Positions 47,986 to 56,122 of a DNA stretch of 64,000 bases are shown piece by piece. The notes beneath the pieces were generated by a model. The model saw only the letters and a list, made by a program, of their open reading frames with translations. It was not told the origin of the DNA and ran no database searches. How positions within the stretch are numbered: position 1 is the first letter of the stretch; the number at the start of each line of letters is the position of its first letter. Source of the stretch: Sphingomonas hengshuiensis (lineage in GTDB: Bacteria; Pseudomonadota; Alphaproteobacteria; Sphingomonadales; Sphingomonadaceae); contig NZ_CP010836.1 in NCBI RefSeq assembly GCF_000935025.1, forward strand, positions 2,046,001-2,110,000, written 5' to 3'. A program made the position numbers and the translations under genes.

Positions 47986-49034
47986 GGACTCACGGAACAA
48001 GTGCACCACCTGCTAAGGTGATTGCGCGATGGGACGACATTACAGGCAACTCAGCCTCGACGAGCGGATCGAGATATACCGCCTTCATGAAGGCGGTATA
48101 TCTTGCCGACAGATTGCCACCGCGATCGGGCGTGATCACACGACGGTCGGTCGGGAACTCAGGCGCAATAGCAAGCCGACCAAGGTCTGGCCCGGCGGCT
48201 ATGCGCCCGGGCGTGCCCATAGGCTCGCGATCAGACGACGACGATGGGACTGCCGTTTCAAGCTGGCGCGCCAGCCGGACCTGCGAGATATCGTGAAGAA
48301 CGGCCTTGCGATGGGATGCTCTCCCGAACAGATCGCCGGCCGACTGGCGCTTGAGCACGGTCGCACCATGGTCAGCCACGAGTCAATCTATCGATACGTC
48401 TATCATCGCTCGGCCCAGAAGGACTACTGGCACCGCCTTCTGCCCCGCTGCAAGGCAAGGCGCGGCCGCTATGGCCGCCAGGGCGGAAGCCCGGCCAGCT
48501 TCATCAAACAGCGCAGGCCGATCGGCGAACGCCCCCTCGAAGCCCGGGATCGCGCACAGCCGGGCCATTGGGAAGCCGACTATATGCTGTTCGCCCGATA
48601 TGGGCACAATGTCCTCGTCCTGCACGAGCGCCACACACGCTACACCATCCTCGACAAGCCACCCCACCGCAGAGCCGAGCTGACCGCACGCCGGATCACC
48701 CGCAGACTGCGCCATATCCCCCAGGATCTGCGCAGGACCATCAGCTTCGACAACGGCACCGAGTTCGCCGAACATCACCGCCTTCACGACAGCCTCGGCA
48801 TCCAGACCTTCTTCTGCGATGTCCGAGCCCCATGGCAAAAGGGCGGTGTCGAAAACACCATCGGCCGACTGCGCCGAAGCCTGCCTCGCAAAACCGACCT
48901 CGACACCGTCAGCCACAGACAACTCCGTGCCTGTGCCGACCGGCTCAACAACATCCCCAGAAAATGCCTTGGCTTCCTCACACCCGCCGAGGCATTCTCC
49001 AAAATCTCAACCGGTGCACTTCAACCGTGAGTCC
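47986..49034 (+). mobile_element. IS30-family insertion sequence
   Basis: The 1049-bp element is bounded by 22-bp inverted repeats GGACTCACGGAACAAGTGCA plus CC at 47986-48007 and the complement of GGACTCACGGTTGAAGTGCA plus CC at 49013-49034; four of the 22 positions differ. It contains one transposase gene. I could not identify a target duplication: the flanking bases CCC and ACA do not match. It lies inside a palindrome, a known preference of this family. Confidence 0.88.
48029..49030 (+). CDS. IS30-family transposase
   Basis: The 333-residue transposase has an N-terminal helix-turn-helix (YRQLSLDERIEIYRLHEGG, then IATAIGRDHTTVGRELRRN), a second DNA-binding part (GCSPEQIAGRLALEHG) and the DDE core: HWEADYMLFARYGHNV (first Asp), TISFDNGTEFAEHHRL (second Asp) and QKGGVENTIGRLRRSLPRK (Glu). 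It is full length, ends four bases before the end of the element, and overlaps the right inverted repeat. An A/T-poor left region suggests a weak promoter inside the left end. Confidence 0.95.
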   Translation: MGRHYRQLSLDERIEIYRLHEGGISCRQIATAIGRDHTTVGRELRRNSKPTKVWPGGYAPGRAHRLAIRRRRWDCRFKLARQPDLRDIVKNGLAMGCSPEQIAGRLALEHGRTMVSHESIYRYVYHRSAQKDYWHRLLPRCKARRGRYGRQGGSPASFIKQRRPIGERPLEARDRAQPGHWEADYMLFARYGHNVLVLHERHTRYTILDKPPHRRAELTARRITRRLRHIPQDLRRTISFDNGTEFAEHHRLHDSLGIQTFFCDVRAPWQKGGVENTIGRLRRSLPRKTDLDTVSHRQLRACADRLNNIPRKCLGFLTPAEAFSKISTGALQP

Positions 49035-49142
49035 ACATCCCAGCCTTCGCTGGGATGACGGCGTTTATGCTTGCCCGACGCCATATGCGATAGCCCTGCC
49101 CTGGCGGGGGGAGGATTGAAGGCGGTACGCCGCCGCCCCCGC

Positions 49143-50549
49143 TCAATCGCCGGTCAAAATCCGGTCCACCAGCTGCTTCACCGTCGGCACGAAGCCGTTG
49201 GAATAAAACGGGTCGCGCTTGAAATTATACGCGCCGTGGCCCGCGAACATCAAATTCTGGTCCACCGGGCCGCCATGGGCGATGTCCTGCAACGTCTTCT
49301 GGATGCAGAAGCTGCGCGGGTCGGCCAGCCGCCCGGTCGAGTTGGTCTCGGTATCCGCCCAGGACGAGAATTGGCACTGGCTGAGGCAGCCCATGCAGTC
49401 AGCCTGGTCCTTGCGGATCACCTGCTGGTCCTCGGGCGTGACGAACACCAACGTATTGTCCGGGGTCTTCAGCGCCGAGGTGAAGCCCAGCCCGTGCCAT
49501 TCGCGCGCGCGGAGCAGGTCGTTGCGCGTGACCCAGAAATTCTTGCCCTTCACCCCGACGTCGAGCTGGAACGTGTGGTCCCCCGCTTCCTCGGTCGAAT
49601 AGGGGATCTGGCGTTCGCTGCGCGCCTCCAGATGGCGGAGGAACGGATTGCGCACCGCCGACGAGTAGAAGCCGGTCGGCGAGAAGCGGTGGAGCAGGAT
49701 GTCGCCCTCCTCCAGCTTCATCAGCTCGTTCTTCCAGCCCTCGGGGATCGGGCTTTCCCTGGTCAGCAGCGGGCGCGTGCCGAACTGGAACGCGATCTTG
49801 CCCAGTTCGGGATTATCGATCCAGTCGTTCCAGTCGCGCAGATGCCACACGCCGCCCGCCATCACGATCGGCACATCGTCCGAAATCCCGCCCTCGCGCA
49901 TCGTCGCGCGCAGGTCGCGGACGCGGGGGTACGGGTCCTGCGGGACCAAGGGGTCCTCGGCATTGGACAGGCCGTTATGCCCGCCCGCGAGCCAGGGGTC
50001 CTCATAGACCACCGCCGACAGCCATTCCGAAGCCTTGGAATAAGCGCGCTTCCACAGCGCGCGGAAGGCCCGGCCCGAGCTGACGATGGGCAGGTAGCTG
50101 ACTTCGTAGGACGCTGCGATCTCGCTCAGCTTGTACGGCATGCCCGCGCCGCAGGTGACCCCCGCCACCATGCCGCGCGTGCGCTCCAGCACGCCGTGGA
50201 GCACGCGCTGCGCACCGCCCATTTCCCACAGCACGTTGATGTTGATCGCGCCCTTGCCGCCGGCAATCTCGAACGCCTTCTTCACTTGCTGGACGGCGCC
50301 TTCGATCGCGTATTCGACCAGTTCCTCATGCCGCTCGCGGCGCGTGAGCGCGCGATAGATCTGGGGGATGATCTTGCCCTCGGCATCATAGCTGTCGGCA
50401 TTGACCGCAGACACCGTACCGATGCCGCCCGCCGCCGCCCAGGCGCCCGCGCTGGCGTGATTGGTCGCCGCCACGCCCTTGCCACCCTCGACCAGCGGCC
50501 AAACCTCGCGACCGTTATAGTTGATGGGCGAAAGACCCTTGAACAACAT
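49143..50549 (-). CDS. Nitronate monooxygenase-like flavoprotein with Cys cluster
   Basis: The 468-residue protein has the FMN-binding TIM barrel of the 2-nitropropane dioxygenase family: VEGGKGVAATNHASAGAWAA, GMVAGVTCGAGMPYKLSEIA, and IVMAGGVWHLRDW with GTRPLL. It is longer than standard nitronate monooxygenases, and its C-terminal part carries ADCMGCLSQCQFSSWAD, a CxxCxxxC pattern that could hold an iron-sulfur cluster or zinc. Such proteins in sphingomonads are annotated by similarity only. The start MLFKGLSP at 50549 is chosen because the longer frame runs into the adjacent gene. Its reaction is unknown. Confidence 0.82.
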   Translation of the reverse strand: MLFKGLSPINYNGREVWPLVEGGKGVAATNHASAGAWAAAGGIGTVSAVNADSYDAEGKIIPQIYRALTRRERHEELVEYAIEGAVQQVKKAFEIAGGKGAININVLWEMGGAQRVLHGVLERTRGMVAGVTCGAGMPYKLSEIAASYEVSYLPIVSSGRAFRALWKRAYSKASEWLSAVVYEDPWLAGGHNGLSNAEDPLVPQDPYPRVRDLRATMREGGISDDVPIVMAGGVWHLRDWNDWIDNPELGKIAFQFGTRPLLTRESPIPEGWKNELMKLEEGDILLHRFSPTGFYSSAVRNPFLRHLEARSERQIPYSTEEAGDHTFQLDVGVKGKNFWVTRNDLLRAREWHGLGFTSALKTPDNTLVFVTPEDQQVIRKDQADCMGCLSQCQFSSWADTETNSTGRLADPRSFCIQKTLQDIAHGGPVDQNLMFAGHGAYNFKRDPFYSNGFVPTVKQLVDRILTGD

Positions 50550-50613
50550 AGCCTCCAGACAAAAAATCCGCGCCGACCTAGCCCGATCCGGCGCAACAAG
50601 CGAGTAGCAATCG

Positions 50614-51747
50614 TTATTGCAGCGCGTCAGGACGCCCCATGGCGGCACCATAAAGCCGGGCATAGGCCGCAACCATCGCCGCCTCGTCGAACAACGCAGC
50701 AGCGCGGATCCGGTTCTGCGCGCCGAGATAATGGCGCGAGTCCGGGTGGCGGGCGAGCGCGTCGATCCGGTCGCGCAGGTCGACTTCGTTGTGGCGCGGA
50801 GCCAGGAACGGCACGTTTTCGGGGCATACCATCGCCGCAATGTCGCCGACCCGCGTCGACACCACGGGGAGCCCCGCCGCCATTGCCTCGATCACCGAAA
50901 TCGGCGCCTGCTCACTCTTCGACGACAGCGCGAAAATGTCGAACAGCCCCATATAGCGATGCGGCTCGGGCAGGAATCCGGGGAGGATCAGCTGGTCCTC
51001 GATCGCCATCGCCTCGGCGGCGTCGAGGATGTTCTGGCGCTCGGGCCCCTCGCCCAGAATGACCAGCTTGAACCGCGCATTGACCCCCGCGCACGCGCGC
51101 ACCAGCATCGGCAGGTCCTTGACCGGGCGCAGCCCCGCGACGCAGCCGATGAACACTTCGCCCTCGCGCCGCTTCGCGAGTTGCGGGATCAGCCGCGCGT
51201 CGGGCTTTTGCGCATAAAGCGCCGTCGGCACGCCGTTGGCGATGCGGTGGACGCGCTCCGCCGGCTGGCGCCAATGCTTGAGCGCGATCCGCTCGAGCAC
51301 GCTGCTGGGCACCACCAGCGCATTGGCGGCGGGCAGCGCGATGCGGCGATACATGTTGCGCACGGGGTTCAGCCGCTCGGCCTCGTCGGCGTTGAACCCG
51401 TCCTCGTGATGGACGATCGGCGGCAGCCCCTTGCCGAACACCCGCGCCGCCATCACCCCGTCGATCGCGCCCCAATTATAGGTCAGCACGAGGTCGAAGC
51501 GGCGCATGAACCGCGCGATTTCCTCATAGCGCCTGGCGGAGGGCCTGCCGGAGAGCGGCGGTGGGTTCTGCGCGATCTCGTACTTGATGCCCTTGGCGAT
51601 CGAATCGCGGGCGGAAAGCTGGTCGGGCATCGCCGAGACGATCGTGTGCCGCGCCCGATCGCCGAACGCATTCATCAACCGGACGGCACGCGCCTCCTTG
51701 CCGCCCAGGTTGAAGGTCGAATGGAGGTGGAGGATGTGGACGGGCAT
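50614..51747 (-). CDS. Glycosyltransferase, GT4 family
   Basis: The 377-residue enzyme is a GT-B retaining glycosyltransferase that moves a sugar from a nucleotide donor to an unknown acceptor. N-terminal domain: HILHLHSTFNLGGKEARAVR with the glycine loop. C-terminal donor domain: FIGCVAGLRPVKDLPMLVRA, VILGEGPERQNI and the E-x7-E motif in SSKSEQAPISVIEAMAAGLP. It has no membrane helix, so it works at the inner face of the membrane. No other polysaccharide genes are near; a role in exopolysaccharide or glycolipid synthesis is inference. Confidence 0.92.
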   Translation of the reverse strand: MPVHILHLHSTFNLGGKEARAVRLMNAFGDRARHTIVSAMPDQLSARDSIAKGIKYEIAQNPPPLSGRPSARRYEEIARFMRRFDLVLTYNWGAIDGVMAARVFGKGLPPIVHHEDGFNADEAERLNPVRNMYRRIALPAANALVVPSSVLERIALKHWRQPAERVHRIANGVPTALYAQKPDARLIPQLAKRREGEVFIGCVAGLRPVKDLPMLVRACAGVNARFKLVILGEGPERQNILDAAEAMAIEDQLILPGFLPEPHRYMGLFDIFALSSKSEQAPISVIEAMAAGLPVVSTRVGDIAAMVCPENVPFLAPRHNEVDLRDRIDALARHPDSRHYLGAQNRIRAAALFDEAAMVAAYARLYGAAMGRPDALQ

Positions 51748-51822
51748 GGGTCGCGGTGTTTAGCGGGGGTTGGGCGTGCCGTCACCCCCGGGCGCGGGGC
51801 GCGTCCGGGGGAAGGAAGAAGG

Positions 51823-51935
51823 GTTTTCTCACACGAAGGCGCAAAGGCACGAAGGAGAAGCACGCAGAAGCGGGTTCCGTGCACTGGCACAAACACCTGC
51901 CTTCTTCGTGTCTTCGTGGCTTTGTGTGAGAAAAC
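51823..51935. repeat. Octamer-periodic palindrome (locus B)
   Basis: GGGTTTTCTCACACGAAGGC continuing GCAAAGGCACGAAGGAG faces CTTCTTCGTGTCTTCGTGG continuing CTTTGTGTGAGAAAAC. The arms pair over more than 30 bases with mismatches. It uses the same CACGAAG/CACAAAG words as locus A. It fills most of the 213-base gap between the glycosyltransferase and hydrolase genes. Confidence 0.88.
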
Positions 51936-51960
51936 ACCCCCAAGCCCAACGGCCTGCGGG

Positions 51961-52824
51961 TCAAACCCCAGCCAGCAACCGATCGATCCCCGCCACCGCC
52001 TCAGGCTCGTCGAGCGTAGGCGCGTGCCCCACGCCCGCCACCGTCACCTGCTCCGCCCCGCCGTGCCGCGCCACCATCCGATCGGCTACTTCGGCACGCA
52101 ATATGTCCGATCGCTCGCCGCGCACCACCAGCAGCGGTCGCCCGCGAAGCGCGTCGATCGTCGGCCACATGTCCGGCCCCGCCTCATTTCCCGGCACGCG
52201 GAACGGTTCGGCGATCTTCATGTCGTAATCGAGCACGATCCGGCCCGAGCTGTTCACCCGGTACAGCCGCTTCGCCATGCGCAGCCAGTCCTCGATGCGA
52301 TAGTCGGGATAGACGTCGCCATTGGCCTCCGCGATCGCGCGCGCGGCGTGCATCCAGGTGGGGTGGTACACCGCCTTGCCGACATAGGTGCGGATGCGCG
52401 CCAGCCCGACCGGGTCCAGCTCGGGCCCGACATCGTTGAGCACCGCCCCCGCCAGCCGCTCCGGCCCCGTCGCGGCGAGCAGCATCGTCACGATACCGCC
52501 CAGCGAGGTGCCCACCGCGACGAACCGCCCGATCCCCTGGTCGGCGAGCAGCGCGTCGACATCCTGGAGATAGGTGAGCGGGACATAGCTCATCGGGTCC
52601 TTGGCATAGGCGCTTTCGCCGCGCCCGCGAAACTCGACGCACAGCACGCGGCGCGGGCCGGCCAGGCGAGTCGCCAGCGTTTCGTAATCGCGGGCGTTGC
52701 GCGTCAGCCCCGGCAGGCAGAGCAAAGGCGGCTGGTCCGCGGCGCCCGGATAGTCGCGAAAATGGAGCCGCAGCCCGTCATTGGACCACCAATATCCATC
52801 GGTGTAGTTGCGCCGCTCAGCCAT
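51961..52824 (-). CDS. Alpha/beta hydrolase
   Basis: The 287-residue protein has the nucleophile elbow GTSLGG at residues 105-110, the oxyanion region LLCLPGLTRNARDYETLA, an acid in LLVVRGERSDIL and the catalytic His in VAGVGHAPTLDEPEAV. It is a soluble esterase or lactonase-like enzyme of unknown substrate. The long frame to 54234 on this strand is an artefact lying over selO; the start MAERRNYT at 52824 fits the family and follows a G-rich site. It is divergent from selO with only 18 bases between the start codons. Confidence 0.9.
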   Translation of the reverse strand: MAERRNYTDGYWWSNDGLRLHFRDYPGAADQPPLLCLPGLTRNARDYETLATRLAGPRRVLCVEFRGRGESAYAKDPMSYVPLTYLQDVDALLADQGIGRFVAVGTSLGGIVTMLLAATGPERLAGAVLNDVGPELDPVGLARIRTYVGKAVYHPTWMHAARAIAEANGDVYPDYRIEDWLRMAKRLYRVNSSGRIVLDYDMKIAEPFRVPGNEAGPDMWPTIDALRGRPLLVVRGERSDILRAEVADRMVARHGGAEQVTVAGVGHAPTLDEPEAVAGIDRLLAGV

Positions 52825-52842
52825 CGCCCCCCATATCGCCGC

Positions 52843-54195
52843 ATGGCCTTCACTCCGCAACAGGCGATCCTCGAACTCGGCGACGGGTTCAGCGATCCGG
52901 TCCACCCCGCCCGCTTCCCGCAAACGATCTTGCGTTTCCGCAACGATCTCGCCGCGGCGCAGGTCGGGCTCGACGGCCTGAGCGACGCCGAGTGGATCGC
53001 GCATTTCGGGCGGTTCGAGCCGCTGCCGGGCAGCCTGCCCCAGCCGCTCGCGCTGCGCTATCACGGCCACCAGTTCCGCGTGTACAATCCCGAGATCGGC
53101 GACGGGCGCGGCTTTTTGTTCGCGCAGATGACCGACGATCGCGGGCGGCTGATGGACCTCGGCACCAAGGGATCGGGCCAGACGCCGTATAGCCGTTTCG
53201 GCGACGGGCGGCTGACGCTGAAAGGGGGCGTGCGCGAGATATTGGCGACCGAGATGCTCGAGGCGCTGGGGGTCGAGACGTCGCGGACCTTCTCGCTGAT
53301 CGAGACCGGCGAGGAACTGCATCGCGGCGACGAGCCCTCGCCCACCCGATCGGCGGTGATGGTGCGGCTCAACCACGGCCATATCCGCATCGGCACGTTC
53401 CAGCGGCTGGCGCATTTCCAGGACACCGAACGGCTGGCGGTGCTGACCGACTATGTCCTGCGGCACTATTATGGCGAGACGCCCGGCGAGGATGCGCCCG
53501 CGCGACTGCTCTCGCTGGTCGCCGGGCGCACCGCGCGGCTGGCCGGGCAATTCATGGCGGCGGGGTTCGTCCATGGCGTGCTCAACAGCGACAATATCAA
53601 CGTCAGCGGCGAGAGCTTCGATTACGGCCCCTGGCGGTTCGCCCCGACCTGGGACCCGCGCTTCACCGCCGCCTATTTCGACCAGAGCGGGCTCTATGCC
53701 TTCGGGCGCCAGCCCGAGGCGATTTACTGGGACGTGATGCAGTTCGCCAGCTCGCTGCGGCTGATCGCCGAGGAGGAGCCGCTGGTCGCGGCGCTTGGCG
53801 GATTTGCCGACGCCTTTCGTGCCGAGATGGCGTCGGCGATGCTGTGGCGGCTGGGGCTGGTGCCGTTTGGCGACGCGCGCGACGCCGCGCTGGTGCAGGC
53901 GGTGGAGCAGGTGCTGGCGACGACGGGGGCGCCGCTCGACCGTTTCTATTTCGATGCGTTCGGCGGCGCGCTGCCCGCGCGCTATGGCGAGCCCTTTGCC
54001 GCGCTGCGCGACCAGCTCGCCAGCTTCGCCCCGCGCAAGCCCCGCGACCATCCCTATTGGTCCGACGCCGAGCCGTGCGCGATGCTGATCGACGAAGTCG
54101 AGGCGATCTGGGCGCCGATCGCCGCCGAGGACGATTGGAGCCTGCTGGAGCGCAAGGTCGCCGCGATCCGCCGCATGGGCGCCGCGCTCGCCTGA
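52843..54195 (+). CDS. selO: Protein adenylyltransferase SelO
   Basis: SelO (YdiU) is a pseudokinase-fold enzyme that attaches AMP to proteins and takes part in redox control. The 450-residue protein shows ALRYHGHQFRVYNPEIGDGR, the ATP-site lysine region DLGTKGSGQTPYSRFGDGRL, the segment GVLNSDNINVSGESFDYGP that carries the two catalytic Asp residues, and FDQSGLYAFGRQPE. The C-terminal selenocysteine found in animals is absent, as in most bacteria. I see no Shine-Dalgarno sequence before ATG 52843, and the promoter must lie within the divergent hydrolase gene. Confidence 0.93.
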   Translation: MAFTPQQAILELGDGFSDPVHPARFPQTILRFRNDLAAAQVGLDGLSDAEWIAHFGRFEPLPGSLPQPLALRYHGHQFRVYNPEIGDGRGFLFAQMTDDRGRLMDLGTKGSGQTPYSRFGDGRLTLKGGVREILATEMLEALGVETSRTFSLIETGEELHRGDEPSPTRSAVMVRLNHGHIRIGTFQRLAHFQDTERLAVLTDYVLRHYYGETPGEDAPARLLSLVAGRTARLAGQFMAAGFVHGVLNSDNINVSGESFDYGPWRFAPTWDPRFTAAYFDQSGLYAFGRQPEAIYWDVMQFASSLRLIAEEEPLVAALGGFADAFRAEMASAMLWRLGLVPFGDARDAALVQAVEQVLATTGAPLDRFYFDAFGGALPARYGEPFAALRDQLASFAPRKPRDHPYWSDAEPCAMLIDEVEAIWAPIAAEDDWSLLERKVAAIRRMGAALA

Positions 54196-54261
54196 GGGGT
54201 TGGCAAGCCTTCCCCATATCGTGCAAGAGCACACCAGTCTTCCGAGGACCCGAACACCCTA

Positions 54262-55677
54262 ATGCCCGGACAGGAAATCATCTCCACCGAGCCCGCGACC
54301 GGCGCCATCCTGTGGCGCCAGATGTCGGGCGATGCCGATACCGAAGTCGCGATCGCCCGCGCGAGCTGGGCCGAATGGGCCGCGCGCCCGCTGTCCGAGC
54401 GGATCGAGGCGCTGCGCCGCTTCGCCAATGTCGTGCGGCAAAAGGCCGATGCCTTTACCGACCTGCTCGCGCGCGAGACCGGCAAGCCGCTTTGGGAAGC
54501 GCGGACCGAAGTCGAGACGGTGATCGGCAAGGTCGACATCTCGGTCAGCAGCTATTCGGAGCGCACCGGCCAGCGCCGGATCGACGCGCCGATGAACACC
54601 CGGCTGGCGCTGCGGCACAAGCCGCATGGCGTGCTGGCGGTGCTGGGGCCGTATAATTTCCCGGTCCATCTGCCCAACGGCCATATCGTCCCCGCGCTGC
54701 TCGCGGGCAATGCCGTGGTGTTCAAGCCGTCGGAAAAGACCCCCGCATCGGGCGCGTTCCTCGTCGATTGCTATCGCGCGGCGGGGATTCCCGAGGGGTG
54801 CATCCGGCTGCTGATCGGCGGCGCCGACGAGGGCAAGGCGCTGGCCGCGCATCCCGATATCGACGGGCTGTTGTTCACCGGATCGGCGAACACCGGCATC
54901 GCGCTCAACCGCCAGTTCGCGACCCGGCCCGAGAAGATCCTCGCGCTGGAAATGGGCGGCAACAACCCGATCGTCGTGTGGTCGAGCCCCGACCTCTATT
55001 CGGCGGCAGTGCTCGTGGTGCAGTCGGCCTTCACCACCGCGGGGCAGCGTTGCACCGCGGCGCGGCGGCTGATCGTCGACAACAAGCTGTTCGAGCCGCT
55101 GATGGTCGAGATCAACAAGCTCGTCGCGCGCCTCATCATCGGCGAGCCGCACGCCGACCCCGCCCCGTTCATGGGTCCGGTGATCGACAATGACGCCGCC
55201 GACATGCTGACCGAGAGCTTCCTCACGCTGATGACGCTCGGCGGGCGCCCGCTGCGCCATATGGAGCGCCTGATCGAGGGCCGCCCGTTCCTGAGCCCCG
55301 GCATCCTCGACATGACCGACGCGACCGAGCGCCCCGATGTCGAGCTGTTCGGCCCGATCCTCCAGGTGATCCGCTGCGACACGTTCGAACAGGCGATCGC
55401 CCACGCGAACGACACGCGGTACGGCCTCTCCGCCAGCCTGGTGAGCCAGGACCCGCGGCTGTACGACCAGTTCTGGGCCAATATCCGCGCGGGCATCGTC
55501 AACTGGAACAAGCCGACCAACGGCGCCTCCTCCTCCGCCCCCTTCGGCGGCGTCGGCTGGTCGGGCAACCATCGCCCCAGCGCCTTTTACGCGGCGGATT
55601 ACTGCGCCTATCCGGTGGTCAGTTCCGAGGCGGAACAGGCGCGCGCGTCGATCGGGCTGGGGCTGCGCGACGCCTGA
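54262..55677 (+). CDS. astD: Succinylglutamate-semialdehyde dehydrogenase-like
   Basis: This 471-residue NAD-dependent aldehyde dehydrogenase has the cofactor segment VLGPYNFPVHLPNGHIVPAL, the glycine loop LFTGSANTGIALNR, the catalytic Glu in LALEMGGNNPIVVW, the catalytic Cys in TAGQRCTAARRLI and the closing FGPILQVIRCD. NFPVHLPNGH is characteristic of AstD, which acts in arginine succinyltransferase degradation. No astA, astB or astE genes are nearby, so assignment to that pathway rests on similarity alone. It lies 66 bases after selO. Confidence 0.88.
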   Translation: MPGQEIISTEPATGAILWRQMSGDADTEVAIARASWAEWAARPLSERIEALRRFANVVRQKADAFTDLLARETGKPLWEARTEVETVIGKVDISVSSYSERTGQRRIDAPMNTRLALRHKPHGVLAVLGPYNFPVHLPNGHIVPALLAGNAVVFKPSEKTPASGAFLVDCYRAAGIPEGCIRLLIGGADEGKALAAHPDIDGLLFTGSANTGIALNRQFATRPEKILALEMGGNNPIVVWSSPDLYSAAVLVVQSAFTTAGQRCTAARRLIVDNKLFEPLMVEINKLVARLIIGEPHADPAPFMGPVIDNDAADMLTESFLTLMTLGGRPLRHMERLIEGRPFLSPGILDMTDATERPDVELFGPILQVIRCDTFEQAIAHANDTRYGLSASLVSQDPRLYDQFWANIRAGIVNWNKPTNGASSSAPFGGVGWSGNHRPSAFYAADYCAYPVVSSEAEQARASIGLGLRDA

Positions 55678-55890
55678 GCCGGCGATATTTCACCCCCCAC
55701 ATCCCCTCCCCTTGAACCCCGAACCACCCCGCGCTAAATAAGCACTGCGGGACCGGGCCCCTCTGGCGGCGCTTCTCAAAGCGCCGTGATGTCGGACCGC
55801 ATCGAGCTAGCTCGGTGCAGGTACGGCGGCTATCCGCCAAAACTCCCACCGAAACAGCTCGATCGATGCAATATCGATTTGGAGCGCCGC

Positions 55891-56106
55891 ATGAACCCCA
55901 TCGTCCACCGGCTGATCGCCGCCCATCGCACCCTCAACCGCGAGATCCGCAGCGAGCTTTCGCGCCGCGCGCCGGACTTCTACCTGCTGAAGCGGCTGAA
56001 GAAGGAGCGGCTGGCGATCAAGGACCGGCTGTTCCGCCACATCCCCGACGCCGCAGAGATGCGCCGCGTCGCCCGCAGCGTGCTCCGCCACGCGCGCACC
56101 GTTTAA
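55891..56106 (+). CDS. DUF465 (YdcH-family) small protein
   Basis: A 71-residue, strongly basic helical protein opening NPIVHRLIAAHRTLNREIRS and continuing SRRAPDFYLLKRLKKERLAI. This is the YdcH pattern, a helical hairpin of unknown function. The ATG at 55891 follows GGAG at a good distance; the in-frame upstream ATG at 55786 adds an unlikely leader. The 213-base gap before it contains an 8-bp perfect hairpin (CGGCGCTT, loop CTCA, AAGCGCCG at 55767-55786) and no other gene. The BAX-inhibitor-like gene follows after 16 bases. Confidence 0.85.
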   Translation: MNPIVHRLIAAHRTLNREIRSELSRRAPDFYLLKRLKKERLAIKDRLFRHIPDAAEMRRVARSVLRHARTV

Positions 56107-56122
56107 CAGGAGACCCATTTCC

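Larger units (their letters stand above)
47861..49116. repeat. Nested inverted repeats around an IS30 element
   Basis: The outer arms ATCCTCCCCCGCCAGGGCAG plus GGCAATCGCAT (47861-47891) and their near-exact complement (49085-49116) enclose inner hairpins GTCATCCTGACGAAAGTCAG (47906) and CTGGGATGAC (ending 49060). The IS30 element lies in the middle. The outer arm also contains CCCGCCAGGGCAGGGC, which is the same as the target-plus-terminus junction of the ISAs1 element at 28666-28681. Confidence 0.8.

Noticed and set aside
47983..49037. Target duplication of the IS30 element
   Set aside because: The three bases on each side (CCC and ACA) differ, and shifting the ends does not produce a match.
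50617..52842. Long plus-strand extension in frame with selO upstream of 52843
   Set aside because: It lies opposite the glycosyltransferase and hydrolase genes and gives low-complexity peptide; selO begins at 52843.
52825..54234. Long minus-strand extension in frame with the hydrolase
   Set aside because: It covers selO on the other strand and has no family features; the hydrolase starts at 52824.
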